Of a stretch of 37,171 nt of DNA, positions 1 to 8,093 are shown in pieces; the stretch's first letter is position 1, and each line of letters begins with the position of its first letter. A program made the position numbers and the translations under genes. The DNA is from a virus. The stretch spans positions 1 through 37,171 of the IMG/VR virus record IMGVR_UViG_3300020183_000229. One strand, 5' to 3'. Under the pieces are notes generated by a model that was not told the DNA's origin, did not search any database, and saw only the letters and a list, made by a program, of their open reading frames with translations.

Positions 1-2
1 AA

Positions 3-689
3 CTTATTAAGTACTACCTCGCCACATCTGTTGTAGTGCTGATGTTTATTACCTCGATGGGTATATTTGGATTTCTTTCAAAGGCTCATATTGAACAAAC
101 AACTATATCATCTGATCAAACGGTAGTCATTCAAAATATAGAACTTCAAATTGATCAAGAAAATAGAAGAATTAAAAACGCTCAAAGAGCTCTCGACTCT
201 TTAAATGCTATTGTAGAGCAGTCTAATGCTAAAGATGCAAATTTTATTCGCACCAAGCAAAAGAAAGAGCGTGACGGACTCAACGGTGAGATAGATCAAG
301 CCTCAAAAACAATTCAACAGCTTAATGAAAAATTAGTTCCTCTCAAAAAAGAGAATGCAAAAATAATAGCTGAGGTAGGGCCTATCAAATATATCGCCGA
401 TTTAATTTACGGGGAAGGTGCACAACAACATCTGGAGGCAGCAGTAAGATGGGTAATTATAATACTAGTACTTGTGTTCGATCCGTTGGCTGTGCTATTG
501 CTAGTAGCAGCGAACATAAGTTTGGTGAGACCAAGTCAAGATTCCAATGCAACTCATCAACCTCCAAAGTCTTCAACGACACGACAGAAAAGAGATCCTT
601 TATGGGTGTCTAAAACAAAACAGTTGAAAGAAAAAAAGAAAGCCGGTATAATAGAGATTGATGAGAAGTCTATTATGGAGATGAAATAA
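3..689 (+). CDS. Membrane-anchored coiled-coil protein (5' partial)
   Basis: The reading frame is open back to the window edge, so the true start lies outside; an internal GTG at 36 is unlikely to be the start. The visible protein begins with a hydrophobic segment ending about residue 27, then a long charged, Gln/Lys/Glu-rich coiled coil (about residues 40-120), then a second strong membrane segment near residues 145-170, and a basic tail rich in Lys/Arg/Ser. This gives a two-pass topology with a coiled-coil domain between the membrane segments. No enzymatic motif is visible. It sits one base before the next small gene and just upstream of uvsX, so it is probably co-transcribed with replication genes. 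I recognise it only as a membrane protein of the type common in T4-like marine phages; function unknown. Confidence 0.75.
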   Translation, partial: LIKYYLATSVVVLMFITSMGIFGFLSKAHIEQTTISSDQTVVIQNIELQIDQENRRIKNAQRALDSLNAIVEQSNAKDANFIRTKQKKERDGLNGEIDQASKTIQQLNEKLVPLKKENAKIIAEVGPIKYIADLIYGEGAQQHLEAAVRWVIIILVLVFDPLAVLLLVAANISLVRPSQDSNATHQPPKSSTTRQKRDPLWVSKTKQLKEKKKAGIIEIDEKSIMEMK

Positions 690-886
690 TGCTAGTACCT
701 AATACCTATAAACTATTGGTGAAATGTGTTGAAGAAGGAGTAGCGTATGGTATGAGTCGCGCTCATAAACACACCGAAACCCCTGATGAGAATTATCTTA
801 AACAATGTCTTGAAGATGCTATTATGCTAGAAATTTGTGAATGGTTTGACTTTAAACAAGGAGTTGATAATGAGTCTAATGGCTAA
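689..886 (+). CDS. Small hypothetical acidic protein
   Basis: A 65-residue soluble protein whose ATG overlaps the upstream TAA by one base, and whose 3' end overlaps the SD and start of uvsX by 17 bases. It is predicted mostly helical (Tyr-Lys-Leu-Leu-Val near the N-terminus, acidic ED/EICEW near the C-terminus). No known motif was recognised. The tight overlaps on both sides argue that it is a real translated gene, coupled to uvsX. Confidence 0.6.
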   Translation: MLVPNTYKLLVKCVEEGVAYGMSRAHKHTETPDENYLKQCLEDAIMLEICEWFDFKQGVDNESNG

Positions 887-1943
887 ACTACAAAAGAACT
901 CTACCATTAAAGATACCGCTGTACTCTCTGAGTCGAGGTTCTTTACTGCTAAAGATATGATTCAAACTTCAGTGCCTATGGTAAACGTGGCACTATCTGG
1001 TCGACTTGATGGAGGTCTTACTCCTGGGTTGACTGTACTTGCAGGTCCGTCTAAACACTTCAAGACTGCCTTTGCTCTGCTAATGGCAAGGTCTTATTTG
1101 GAGAAGTACGATGATGCAATTGTTCTATTCTACGATTCAGAATTTGGATCTCCGCAAAGTTATTTTTCTGCTTTTGGCATTAGCCCTGAACGTGTGCTTC
1201 ATACTCCTATTACTGATATCGAGCAGCTCAAGCACGATATTATGGCTCAGTTTAATAACATAGATCGTAATGATCGAGTAATTGTAGTTATCGATTCTGT
1301 TGGTAATCTAGCATCGCGCAAGGAGGTTGAAGATGCTTTGGAAGGTAAGTCTGTGGCTGATATGTCTCGTGCTAAACAGCTTAAGTCTCTCTTCCGCATG
1401 GTAACTCCGCATCTTACTATCAAGGATATTCCTCTAGTAGTGGTTAATCATACCTATAAAGAAATTGGAATGTTTCCTAAAGATGTAGTAGGTGGTGGTA
1501 CTGGCATTTACTATTCTGCTGACACTATCTGGATTCTTGGACGTCAACAGGATAAAGATGGCTCCGAGCTTGTAGGGTATAACTTTATTATCAACGTGGA
1601 GAAGTCTAGATATGTTCAGGAGAAGTCAAAGATTCCTATCACAGTGTCTTTTGACGGTGGAATTTCGAAGTGGTCTGGCTTGCTGGATATTGCTCTCGAA
1701 AGTGGCCACGTTACTAAGCCGTCTAACGGCTGGTATCAGAAAGTTGACAAGACGACTGGAGAACTGGTTGGCAACAAAATAAGAGCAGCTGATACCGATA
1801 CTAAAGAGTTCTGGATGCCTATTCTTCAAGATAGTACTTTTAGAGAATTTATTAAGTCTAAGTATTCTGTAGGTACTGTGTCAATGGCTGATTATGATCA
1901 GCTTGCAGAAGAGTTGGGTGAGCTGGAGGCTGAAACCGAATGA
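870..1943 (+). CDS. uvsX: UvsX-type RecA recombinase
   Basis: Phage strand-exchange recombinase of the RecA/UvsX family, 357 aa, close to the usual UvsX length. It would form an ATP-dependent filament on ssDNA for homologous recombination and recombination-dependent replication. Walker A is GPSKHFKTA (about residues 59-67), the variant typical of T4 UvsX rather than the bacterial GPESSGKTT. Walker B is VIVVIDS (about 137-143), and the loop region near VVNHTYK...GGGTGIYYSAD matches RecA-type DNA-binding loops. I start at ATG 870 because AAGGAG lies at 858-863 with a 6-base spacer; the GTG at 837 has no SD and would overlap the upstream gene more. The stop overlaps the helicase ATG (ATGA), implying translational coupling with the replicative helicase. 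Confidence 0.93.
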   Translation: MSLMAKLQKNSTIKDTAVLSESRFFTAKDMIQTSVPMVNVALSGRLDGGLTPGLTVLAGPSKHFKTAFALLMARSYLEKYDDAIVLFYDSEFGSPQSYFSAFGISPERVLHTPITDIEQLKHDIMAQFNNIDRNDRVIVVIDSVGNLASRKEVEDALEGKSVADMSRAKQLKSLFRMVTPHLTIKDIPLVVVNHTYKEIGMFPKDVVGGGTGIYYSADTIWILGRQQDKDGSELVGYNFIINVEKSRYVQEKSKIPITVSFDGGISKWSGLLDIALESGHVTKPSNGWYQKVDKTTGELVGNKIRAADTDTKEFWMPILQDSTFREFIKSKYSVGTVSMADYDQLAEELGELEAETE

Positions 1944-3328
1944 TGGAAAGTACAATCCTTTCGCATTTGATTGATAACTCTGAGTATGGAAGAAAGGTAA
2001 TTCCGTTTCTAAGTGCAGAGTATTTTCAAGACATCAATGACAGAACCGTATTTCAGCTAATTAATACGTACGTAGATGAATATAATGCTTTTCCTACTAA
2101 AGAGGCATTGCTCATCGACCTCGGTCGTGTAGATTCTCTTACTGACGATCAGTTCAAAGAATGTAAGAATATTATTACTAACCTTAAGGCTGATCCATCT
2201 ACTGAGATGGAGTGGCTGTTAGATAATACCGAGAAGTTCTGCCAAGATCGCGCGCTCTATAACGCCATTACTAAATCTATTAAGATAATGGGCAATGATA
2301 AAGGTAATGTGAGTAAAGGGGGAATTCCTCAACTACTTGCAGACGCCTTGTCTGTATCTTTTGATACATCTATTGGGCATGACTTCTTTGATAATTTTCT
2401 TGAGCGATATGATTTCTATCATCGTGTAGAGAATAAGATTCCTTTTGATCTGACTTACTTTAATAATATCACCAAGGGAGGTCTAGCTAAGAAGACCTTG
2501 AATATCGCTCTAGCTGGTACTGGTGTTGGTAAGTCCCTGTTCATGTGTCATTGTGCAGCTAGTAATCTTCTAAACGGGCATAATGTATTGTACATTACCT
2601 TGGAAATGTCTGAAGAGAAAATCGCTGAACGTATTGATGCAAATATTCTAAATGTTACAGTAGATGAATTGGCAATGCTTCCTCGAGATGCATACGAGAA
2701 GAAGATTACTCGCGCAAAAGAAAAGACTACTGGTAAGCTAATTATTAAAGAATATCCGACTTCGTCAGCTGGGTCGGCTAACTTTAGACATCTTTTGAAC
2801 GAGCTGAAAATTAAACGTAACTTTGTTCCAGATATCATCTACATTGACTATCTGAACATTTGTGCATCATCGAGGTTAAAACATGGCGCGAATGTTAATT
2901 CGTACACGTATATTAAATCTATTGCGGAGGAGCTTAGAGGTCTGGCCGTTGAGTTTAACGTCCCGGTTGTATCGGCGACTCAGACTACACGTTCAGGTTT
3001 TACAAGCTCGGATATTGGTCTGGAAGATACGTCGGAAAGTTTTGGCCTCCCTGCGACAGCGGACTTCATGTTCGCCATCATCTCTACAGAAGAGCTTCAA
3101 ACACTCGGCCAATACCTGGTCAAGCAGCTGAAGAATCGCTACTCTGATCCTAACTTGAATAAGAGATTTGTTATTGGAGTAGATAGACCTAAGATGAAAC
3201 TATTTGATGTAGAGCAAGGCGCTCAAGATGATATCATTAATGATATTCCTACACCTGATAAGCCTCGTCCTGGAGACAGACAAAAAGCGGAAAAGTTCGA
3301 TAAATCTGTATTCGATAACTTCTCGTAA
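1940..3328 (+). CDS. 41: Replicative DNA helicase, gp41/DnaB-like
   Basis: Hexameric 5'-3' replicative helicase, 462 aa, similar in length to T4 gp41. The N-terminal helical region (about 1-150) precedes a RecA-like motor: Walker A AGTGVGKS (192-199), an LEMS motif after it (221-224, typical of DnaB motif H1a/H2), and Walker B IIYIDYLN (299-306). The Gln/Arg region with SATQTTRSG and a C-terminal KNRYSDP match DnaB motifs 3 and 4. It would travel on the lagging strand with the primase encoded at 21119. The start is the ATGA overlap with uvsX. The Lys/Asp-rich C-terminal tail (about 430-462) may contact primase or SSB; that is inference. A structured intergenic region and terminator follow. 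Confidence 0.93.
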   Translation: MMESTILSHLIDNSEYGRKVIPFLSAEYFQDINDRTVFQLINTYVDEYNAFPTKEALLIDLGRVDSLTDDQFKECKNIITNLKADPSTEMEWLLDNTEKFCQDRALYNAITKSIKIMGNDKGNVSKGGIPQLLADALSVSFDTSIGHDFFDNFLERYDFYHRVENKIPFDLTYFNNITKGGLAKKTLNIALAGTGVGKSLFMCHCAASNLLNGHNVLYITLEMSEEKIAERIDANILNVTVDELAMLPRDAYEKKITRAKEKTTGKLIIKEYPTSSAGSANFRHLLNELKIKRNFVPDIIYIDYLNICASSRLKHGANVNSYTYIKSIAEELRGLAVEFNVPVVSATQTTRSGFTSSDIGLEDTSESFGLPATADFMFAIISTEELQTLGQYLVKQLKNRYSDPNLNKRFVIGVDRPKMKLFDVEQGAQDDIINDIPTPDKPRPGDRQKAEKFDKSVFDNFS

Positions 3329-3468
3329 GCTAAATATACTACCATAACAATAAATTATAGGTGTATATTTGCATACTAGCAAGAGGCAAGCGCATCGGAT
3401 AGCGAAGGAAGTGACGAGTAAGCTGTTTACAGCAGGTGGGGTTCCTCTCGTCTATACACTAACTACAT
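3329..3468 (+). other. Structured intergenic region after helicase gene
   Basis: A gene-free stretch ahead of the terminator. It can fold GACGAG (3413-3418) with CTCGTC (3447-3452), enclosing the hairpin GCTG-TTTA-CAGC (3422-3433). The base composition here is richer in G than its surroundings. No ORF with an SD fits. It could be a short 3'UTR-derived RNA or a small independent RNA ending at the terminator at 3469; no convincing promoter was found in front. Confidence 0.3.
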
Positions 3469-3503
3469 GACTCAGCACAGCAATGTGACTGGGTCTTTTT
3501 TTT
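3469..3503 (+). terminator. Rho-independent terminator
   Basis: Stem GACTCAG/CTGGGTC (3469-3475/3489-3495, one G-T pair) extended by CACA/TGTG around a GCAA tetraloop, followed by eight T (3496-3503). Ends the uvsX-helicase transcription unit. Confidence 0.85.
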
Positions 3504-3505
3504 GC

Positions 3506-3534
3506 TTGCCTTATTTTCTTACATATACTATAAT
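3506..3534 (+). promoter_or_regulatory. Sigma70-like promoter
   Basis: TTGCCT (3506-3511), 17-base spacer, TATAAT (3529-3534). The element starts right after the T-run of the preceding terminator, and transcription would begin near 3541, only a few bases before the SD of the next gene. Confidence 0.7.
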
Positions 3535-3559
3535 ATAATCTCTAATAATGGAGATTATT

Positions 3560-3985
3560 GTGATCATCTATACTAATCAATCCTCACGTAAAACTAAGAA
3601 GTCTAAGCGCGCAAAAGAGCGCGCTCAGAAGATGCTTGCCGAGCAGAACGCATGGTTCGATAAGAAGTACGGCAAGACGCTTAGTACTGCAAAAGTACCA
3701 ACTAGCACTAGTAAGAGTGTTCTAAGAACCGACTACGCATGGGAAGAGAATGCGCGTCGTGCAGCTGAACATCGTGCTAAGTATCCTAGTCTAATTACGA
3801 CATTCACCGCCACTACACCTGTACAAAAAGTAAAATATGATGATCCTGAAATGGTTCGTCGTGAGCAACTAGCTCAAGAGGAGGTCGAGCGTAAGAAGAA
3901 GCGCACTGCTCCTCTCTGGAATAAAGGTGGTTATCAATATATTCCTGACGATATGGATCTCAGTACTCTTGGGAGAAAAGTTTAA
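3560..3985 (+). CDS. Hypothetical basic protein
   Basis: About 141 aa, strongly basic at the N-terminus (KTKKSKRAKERAQK around residues 10-25) and again near the C-terminus (ERKKKR), with a long charged helical middle. Such a composition suggests nucleic-acid contact or disorder, but no fold was recognised. I prefer the GTG at 3560: ATGGAGA (3548-3554) then acts as SD with normal spacing, whereas ATG 3548 would start about 7 bases from the predicted transcript start and have no SD. The stop overlaps the next ATG by one base. Confidence 0.65.
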   Translation: MIIYTNQSSRKTKKSKRAKERAQKMLAEQNAWFDKKYGKTLSTAKVPTSTSKSVLRTDYAWEENARRAAEHRAKYPSLITTFTATTPVQKVKYDDPEMVRREQLAQEEVERKKKRTAPLWNKGGYQYIPDDMDLSTLGRKV

Positions 3986-4359
3986 TGTTTAATGAATTTC
4001 AATTTAATTACCGTGATGTGGGTCCTAACTCCGCTATCAATACTAAACGAGAAATCGCCCATAAAATTATCTCAGATGATATTAATGAGCTGCTTAGAGA
4101 GTTTCAACTCTTCCTATACGGAGCTGGATTTAAATTTGAAGGTAATATACAATTAGTCAACAATGAACAGGCTAAGCAGAATACTCCACCATTTGATATG
4201 AGTCATAGTATGGATGTGAACAGCTACATTCATAATATTACAGCTGCTAGTATGGGTGAGTCTATGGCAGCTACTGAAAGAGCTAAACCGAAAGATAATG
4301 ATGTACCCAAGAACGATGATGATTGTGGGTGCGATGACCATGGAAAAGAGTTCAAGTGA
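3985..4359 (+). CDS. Hypothetical protein with Asp/Cys-rich tail
   Basis: A 124-residue protein starting at an ATG that overlaps the previous TAA. The first 60 residues look folded (aromatic start, then KIISDDINELLREFQLFLYGAGF). The C-terminal 25 residues are acidic and end in DDDCGCDDHG, a possible metal-binding or disordered tail. No family was recognised. It overlaps the next gene by 4 bases (GTGA), so it is part of the operon started at 3506. Confidence 0.6.
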   Translation: MFNEFQFNYRDVGPNSAINTKREIAHKIISDDINELLREFQLFLYGAGFKFEGNIQLVNNEQAKQNTPPFDMSHSMDVNSYIHNITAASMGESMAATERAKPKDNDVPKNDDDCGCDDHGKEFK

Positions 4360-4910
4360 ATATTTTCTATCTAGATGAAGATCCTATTCAGTGCGCCGAA
4401 CAGCACTGTGATAAGCATGTAGTGAAGATGATAGTTGAGTACGCTCAGTTATTGTCTACCGCCCATCGAGTTCTCGATGGGGTACAATATCTAGATAGAA
4501 CTTCCAACGGACGTTCGATTAAACGATGGAGACTTCAAGATGAGAGAGAAACTCGAGTATATAAAGCAACGCATATTAACCACCCTTCCAGCATTTGGAC
4601 CAGACAATCTGACTCTAATTATAGGTGGTTGCATAATCTGTTTTGTGCGCTAGCTAACGAATATACATACCGATATGAAAAACAACACAAGACATATTCT
4701 GAACTAGCTTTAGTTCTTAAGACTCCTCCTAAGAACATCAAGCTGGGTGATTTGACTGACCCTACACCTGCTATGCCTTTACAATATCAGATATCAACCC
4801 AATCCAAGGACTGCTATCATGAATACTACAAAAAAGGTAAAGTGGAAATCGCTAAATGGACTAAACGTAACACGCCACGGTGGTTCTATGGAAGTGACAG
4901 TTCAAGGTAA
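4356..4910 (+). CDS. Conserved phage protein of the CDKHVVKM type
   Basis: A 184-residue protein that begins MNIFYLDEDP and has the conserved CDKHVVKMIVEYAQLLSTAHR stretch (about 18-38). It also has an NHPSSIWTRQS motif near residue 75 and a C-terminal Trp-rich end. I recall this as a widespread family in T4-like and other phages, normally left as hypothetical; the conserved Cys, His, Asp and Arg residues suggest an enzyme or nucleic-acid-binding fold, but no activity is assigned here. Start is GTG 4356, overlapping the upstream TGA in a GTGA, with a GGAAAAGAG SD-like stretch in front. Confidence 0.7.
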   Translation: MNIFYLDEDPIQCAEQHCDKHVVKMIVEYAQLLSTAHRVLDGVQYLDRTSNGRSIKRWRLQDERETRVYKATHINHPSSIWTRQSDSNYRWLHNLFCALANEYTYRYEKQHKTYSELALVLKTPPKNIKLGDLTDPTPAMPLQYQISTQSKDCYHEYYKKGKVEIAKWTKRNTPRWFYGSDSSR

Positions 4911-5340
4911 AGGCTCTATCGACTTCAAAAACAAACTCATTACAGCCGCAAAGTTTTATGGGTATGAACTGCTTAACAAAAAGATGGCTGATAATATTGT
5001 AGTAGACTTAGTCTTAAATCCTAGACTCGACGCTTACGGTTATTGCGATGGGATGTCGCGAGATTATAATGAAAGATGGTTTGAGATAGAACTTAAGCCG
5101 GTAGAAAATAAGGCTATTATATTCTGTACCCTAGCTCATGAAATGGTACATCTCAAACAGATGGCTAAGAGAGAGCTGGTTGATGAAAGATGGAAGGGCA
5201 AAATGTACCGCAATACCAACAGCACGTACTGGACACTTCCATGGGAGAAAGAAGCTCAAGAACAAGAAGAGATTCTTTTCAAGCAGTTTATTGAGCAATA
5301 TAGACTACAAGATTATTTTGGAGACTATACTTTAGAATAA
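4888..5340 (+). CDS. HExxH zinc metalloprotein, SprT-like
   Basis: About 150 aa. The HEMVH motif (residues 84-88 from this start) in the context LAHEMVHLKQM is a zincin-type zinc site: two His ligands and the catalytic Glu. A later acidic helix (PWEKEAQEQEE) could give the third ligand, as in SprT-like or WSS1-like proteins. Known SprT-family members act on DNA-protein crosslinks, but substrate and activity here are inference. An upstream ATG (4819) would overlap the previous gene by 92 bases; ATG 4888 gives a 23-base overlap, with GGTGG just before it. The next gene starts 14 bases downstream. Confidence 0.7.
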   Translation: MEVTVQGKGSIDFKNKLITAAKFYGYELLNKKMADNIVVDLVLNPRLDAYGYCDGMSRDYNERWFEIELKPVENKAIIFCTLAHEMVHLKQMAKRELVDERWKGKMYRNTNSTYWTLPWEKEAQEQEEILFKQFIEQYRLQDYFGDYTLE

Positions 5341-5354
5341 AGATTGGATATATT

Positions 5355-5618
5355 ATGCCATACGTGAAGCCAGAAGAGCGTGGAGTCATTTACGCTCAAA
5401 CCCCAGGACAGCTTAACTACCAAATTACCACCCTTGTTGATAGATATATTAAGAACAAGGGCGGAATCTCTTATAGCAACATTAATGAGGTTGTAGGAGT
5501 AATCGAGTGTGTAAAGCTCGAACTTTACAGGCGTATTGCATCACCGTATGAAGATAAGAAGATTCAAGAAAACGGAGATGTGTATACTGATTACAACGAG
5601 ACAAAGGATTCTAAATAA
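5355..5618 (+). CDS. Conserved phage protein, DUF6899-like
   Basis: An 87-residue soluble protein with the run PGQLNYQITTLVDRYI (about residues 18-33), a central IECVKLELYRRIASPYEDKK stretch and an ENGDVY end. This pattern is a common small conserved phage protein, which I recall as DUF6899; no biochemical role is known to me. It is the last gene before a hairpin-rich gap and terminator. Confidence 0.7.
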   Translation: MPYVKPEERGVIYAQTPGQLNYQITTLVDRYIKNKGGISYSNINEVVGVIECVKLELYRRIASPYEDKKIQENGDVYTDYNETKDSK

Positions 5619-5640
5619 GAATGATTCTTATGTAGAAACA

Positions 5641-5655
5641 CCACGGATTCCGTGG
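5641..5655 (+). repeat. Short perfect hairpin
   Basis: CCACGG-ATT-CCGTGG, a 6-bp stem with a 3-base loop, 22 bases after the stop of the 5355 gene. No U-run follows. It may help transcript end formation or 3' protection together with the terminator at 5700. Confidence 0.45.
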
Positions 5656-5699
5656 GTTCTAACCTATTGATTTTATTGGGCTTTTTCCAATACAGCTAA

Positions 5700-5724
5700 C
5701 CCCTTGATTTTCAAGGGGTTTTTT
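5700..5724 (+). terminator. Rho-independent terminator
   Basis: Perfect 8-bp stem CCCCTTGA/TCAAGGGG (5700-5707/5711-5718), 3-base loop, six T (5719-5724). Ends the 3560-5618 operon. Confidence 0.92.
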
Positions 5725-5759
5725 GTTGTGTTTTCGTGTTGGTTTTCGGGAAAAAACAG

Positions 5760-5788
5760 TTGATTTAATTTCGTCACACCCTTATAAT
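5760..5788 (+). promoter_or_regulatory. Sigma70-like promoter with extended -35
   Basis: TTGATT (5760-5765), 17-base spacer, TATAAT (5783-5788). The -35 sits in CAGTTGATTTAATT, which recurs at several other promoters in this window. Starts the small-gene block 5825-6664. Confidence 0.85.
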
Positions 5789-5824
5789 ATACGTATGTTA
5801 AATGAGAAAGTGAAAGGAAACGAA

Positions 5825-6157
5825 ATGCAAGTAACTGTATTCCATAGAGGTGAAGACAGCAACGAGATGGTTCGCGTAGCGGTTATCGACGCTGGTAAAC
5901 GTGATTTGAACGCTGCACTGAACTATGCGTTCTTCAGAACTCAGAACATCGACGGGTCCTGGAGCCGTCCTGCAACGTTCGAGTTCAATGGTCAGATGGT
6001 CAGCAACTCTGACTTCTCCGAAGATACTCTTGTAGTAGCAGAGTTACCCGTTTATAACGGCAACGTTTACGGTCTTCGTTCTACAATGGTTGGTGATGTA
6101 TTCTTCGCAGATGGTAAGCGTTTCGAAGTTGATTTTACTGGTTTCAAGGGGAACTAA
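5825..6157 (+). CDS. Hypothetical protein
   Basis: 110 aa, beta-rich looking, with a VTVFHRGEDS start and a GKRFEVDF end. I use ATG 5825 with the SD AAAGGAAA in front; the frame is open upstream, but earlier starts fall within or before the promoter at 5760-5788. No family recognised. First gene of the block driven by that promoter. Confidence 0.65.
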   Translation: MQVTVFHRGEDSNEMVRVAVIDAGKRDLNAALNYAFFRTQNIDGSWSRPATFEFNGQMVSNSDFSEDTLVVAELPVYNGNVYGLRSTMVGDVFFADGKRFEVDFTGFKGN

Positions 6158-6159
6158 TT

Positions 6160-6471
6160 ATGACTAAGTTTGTGAAAGATGGTTTTAACTATCACGGCGG
6201 TTATCTTACTTATGGTGAGAAGCGCGATTTTATTGCACGCTTCAAATATCAAAAGGGTGATAAGGTTGGCTTTCAAAGCTTCCTTATCAAGAACTTTGAA
6301 GTAGAAGAGTATCTCAATCGCTTGGCTGCAGGAGAGACTCCTGTTGGTATTCTCGAGTCTAAAGGATACGTTTCTGCAGCTATCAAGCGCATCCTGCGTA
6401 TCAGTGGTTTTGAGCCTACTTTAGCAGGCAAGCAAGCCTATCTCAATCGTAACATTCAGTATGGAGTTTAA
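6160..6471 (+). CDS. Hypothetical protein
   Basis: 103 aa, 2 bases after the previous stop, with AAGGGG as SD. Basic and aromatic (NYHGGYLTYGEKRDFIARFKYQ near the N-terminus), probably a small folded domain. A helical stretch EEYLNRLAAGETPVGILESKGY lies in the middle. No family recognised; operon position suggests an early accessory protein. Confidence 0.6.
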   Translation: MTKFVKDGFNYHGGYLTYGEKRDFIARFKYQKGDKVGFQSFLIKNFEVEEYLNRLAAGETPVGILESKGYVSAAIKRILRISGFEPTLAGKQAYLNRNIQYGV

Positions 6472-6472
6472 T

Positions 6473-6664
6473 ATGTTTACAGTGAATAAGTATCTCGTCT
6501 TCCTGACTAACTTTGGTTACTTTCTAGATAAGGCTTGTGACACTCTCGATGAGGCTATCGAGTATGGCCGATCTAAAGGATTTGAGTTCTCAGTTGTGAA
6601 GGATAACATCATCCAAGGAAGCTGCTCTGGTGTGAGCCTTTCCTATCAGTCGTTTAATGCTTGA
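6473..6664 (+). CDS. Small hypothetical protein
   Basis: 63 aa from ATG 6473. GGAG at 6463-6466 gives correct SD spacing to this ATG; the in-frame ATG 6461 would overlap the upstream gene and has no SD. It carries alternating hydrophobic strands and an EAIEYGRSKGFEF helix-like segment. Function unknown. The next promoter's -35 overlaps its stop codon. Confidence 0.55.
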   Translation: MFTVNKYLVFLTNFGYFLDKACDTLDEAIEYGRSKGFEFSVVKDNIIQGSCSGVSLSYQSFNA

Positions 6665-6689
6665 TTTATTTTCGCTTGAAGTATATAAT
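6661..6689 (+). promoter_or_regulatory. Sigma70-like promoter
   Basis: TTGATT (6661-6666), 17-base spacer, TATAAT (6684-6689). Drives the 6719-8074 small-gene operon. Confidence 0.83.
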
Positions 6690-6718
6690 CATTGTACAAA
6701 TTAAGAATGGAGAGAAAA

Positions 6719-6982
6719 ATGGAAGTCAAGTCTTTTATTAAGCCTACAACAATTGTTCGTTCAATAATGCAGAAGCACGGAGCTCCAAAGCATATGATAT
6801 GGACAAATAGATACGAAAAATGTAAGACTGTAAAATGTTACATACATAATTTGGATACTGTTTCCCTAGCAGCTGATATCTCTGAGGTACTAGAGAAGAG
6901 TGGTGTTAATGGCTTCCATATTAAGAACTTCAATCGCATATCTTTTATTGTTCGTATTCCTCTTAGCGAACAACCAATATGA
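6719..6982 (+). CDS. Hypothetical basic protein
   Basis: 87 aa from ATG 6719, with GGAGAG (6709-6714) as SD; ATG 6707 is a possible alternative. Basic first half (KHGAPKHMIWTNRYEKCKTVK), then an alternating pattern that could form a small alpha/beta fold. No family recognised. First gene after the promoter at 6661. Confidence 0.55.
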   Translation: MEVKSFIKPTTIVRSIMQKHGAPKHMIWTNRYEKCKTVKCYIHNLDTVSLAADISEVLEKSGVNGFHIKNFNRISFIVRIPLSEQPI

Positions 6983-6996
6983 TAAGGAGTGATGTT

Positions 6997-7476
6997 ATGT
7001 CGCGCAAGTATACTCTTATGCATGATAATTTTTCTAGCATCCACAATGCACGTTGCAACCTGCTCTCGCTTATTGAGAGGATAGATGGTGTAGTTAATGA
7101 AAAGGTGGTAGATGAACTGAAGAGGATCAATGCTCACCTAACCGAAGGACTTGCTGATGTATATGAGCAAGAAACAAAAGACTTTGACTCGCGTTCGATG
7201 CATTATGAGAAAGTGCGCGATGCCAATCGCTTTATGTCTGTCTGGTCCATCTTTGAAGTAGATAATATCTTTGATCTGTCTGGTATCAAGGGACGAGAGC
7301 TTGCTTATGAAGGTAAAGTTGTTCCTCTTCCTGGAGGTAACCTCCAGTGGTGGGATCTTTGGCGAGCAGCTGAGAATGTAATGAAGGCATCTGGTGATAC
7401 TCATCACGTCTTCATCGAACAGTTTGCACCACGTAAGAACAACCCTGCCGTTATCGAACTTGTTACCGGGAGCTAA
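6997..7476 (+). CDS. Hypothetical protein
   Basis: 159 aa. ATG 6997 has AAGGAG (6984-6989) with 7-base spacing; ATG 6979 lies upstream of that SD. The N-terminal half is helical (SLIERIDGVVNEKVVDELKRI), and the C-terminal half holds Trp-rich NLQWWDLWRAAENVMKASGD. No motif points to a function. Overlaps nothing and is followed closely by a small HTH-like gene. Confidence 0.6.
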   Translation: MSRKYTLMHDNFSSIHNARCNLLSLIERIDGVVNEKVVDELKRINAHLTEGLADVYEQETKDFDSRSMHYEKVRDANRFMSVWSIFEVDNIFDLSGIKGRELAYEGKVVPLPGGNLQWWDLWRAAENVMKASGDTHHVFIEQFAPRKNNPAVIELVTGS

Positions 7477-7477
7477 T

Positions 7478-7648
7478 ATGTCTAGGATGGGTGATCTTAT
7501 TATTGATATTGAAGAATGCATTCGATCGCACCCTGATTGGGGTATTCAGCGAATTGCTGATGCTCTAGAAGTACCCTTTTCCTGGGTTGAGGGTAGTTAC
7601 CGCGAGATTAATGGAGAAGAATGGGATGAGCAATCAGAGACCAGGTAA
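7478..7648 (+). CDS. Small HTH-like protein
   Basis: 56 aa from ATG 7478, immediately after the previous TAA and with GGGAG just upstream. The stretch HPDWGIQRIADALEVPFSWVEGSYREI has the spacing of a helix-turn-helix (IADALEV turn then a second helix), so a small DNA-binding regulator is possible. Too short to assign to a family. It overlaps the next gene by 23 bases. Confidence 0.5.
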   Translation: MSRMGDLIIDIEECIRSHPDWGIQRIADALEVPFSWVEGSYREINGEEWDEQSETR

Positions 7649-7847
7649 GTATCATAAAGCATCAGGTGCAGATTCAGGCATACATATTAATGCATTTGCA
7701 CTTATTAATTTTTGTAAAGAAGCTCAAGAAGTACTCCAGAAGCGAGGAGAAGAAGATTCAGCTCTTCGCTTTGAAATTCTAGGAGACTACTTGCGTGAAG
7801 ATTACAAAGGTGGACAAATTAATACTGGGAGGGCTTTGGGCCTATGA
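7626..7847 (+). CDS. Small hypothetical protein
   Basis: 73 aa from ATG 7626; the frame is open further upstream but this start gives the smallest overlap and follows GGAGAAGAATGGG. Helical middle (FALINFCKEAQEVLQKRGEEDSALRFE). No family recognised. The stop overlaps the next start (ATGA). Confidence 0.5.
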   Translation: MSNQRPGKYHKASGADSGIHINAFALINFCKEAQEVLQKRGEEDSALRFEILGDYLREDYKGGQINTGRALGL

Positions 7848-8074
7848 TTAAAGAAAACCCTTACGCTGAAAACGTAGTTAAGAAATTAGTATTCGAAGGT
7901 GACGATTATATGCGATTTGTTCGAGTATCTAAAGTAGGACAATTCGATGTGTTAGATATGTGGGACGAAGAAAATAAAACTGGTAATATCCTTCGATCTT
8001 GGGACATGTATATTCCGGTTGGCTCAATGCAGAAGATTGCAGCTGCAATTACTGAATACATCGATAAAAAGTAA
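7844..8074 (+). CDS. Small hypothetical protein
   Basis: 76 aa, started by an ATGA overlap with GGGAGG upstream. Beta-strand-like pattern (YMRFVRVSKVGQFDVLDMWDEE) and a C-terminal helix. Function unknown. Last gene of the operon before a strong terminator. Confidence 0.58.
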   Translation: MIKENPYAENVVKKLVFEGDDYMRFVRVSKVGQFDVLDMWDEENKTGNILRSWDMYIPVGSMQKIAAAITEYIDKK

Positions 8075-8093
8075 ACACTACATTATTCTTTAC

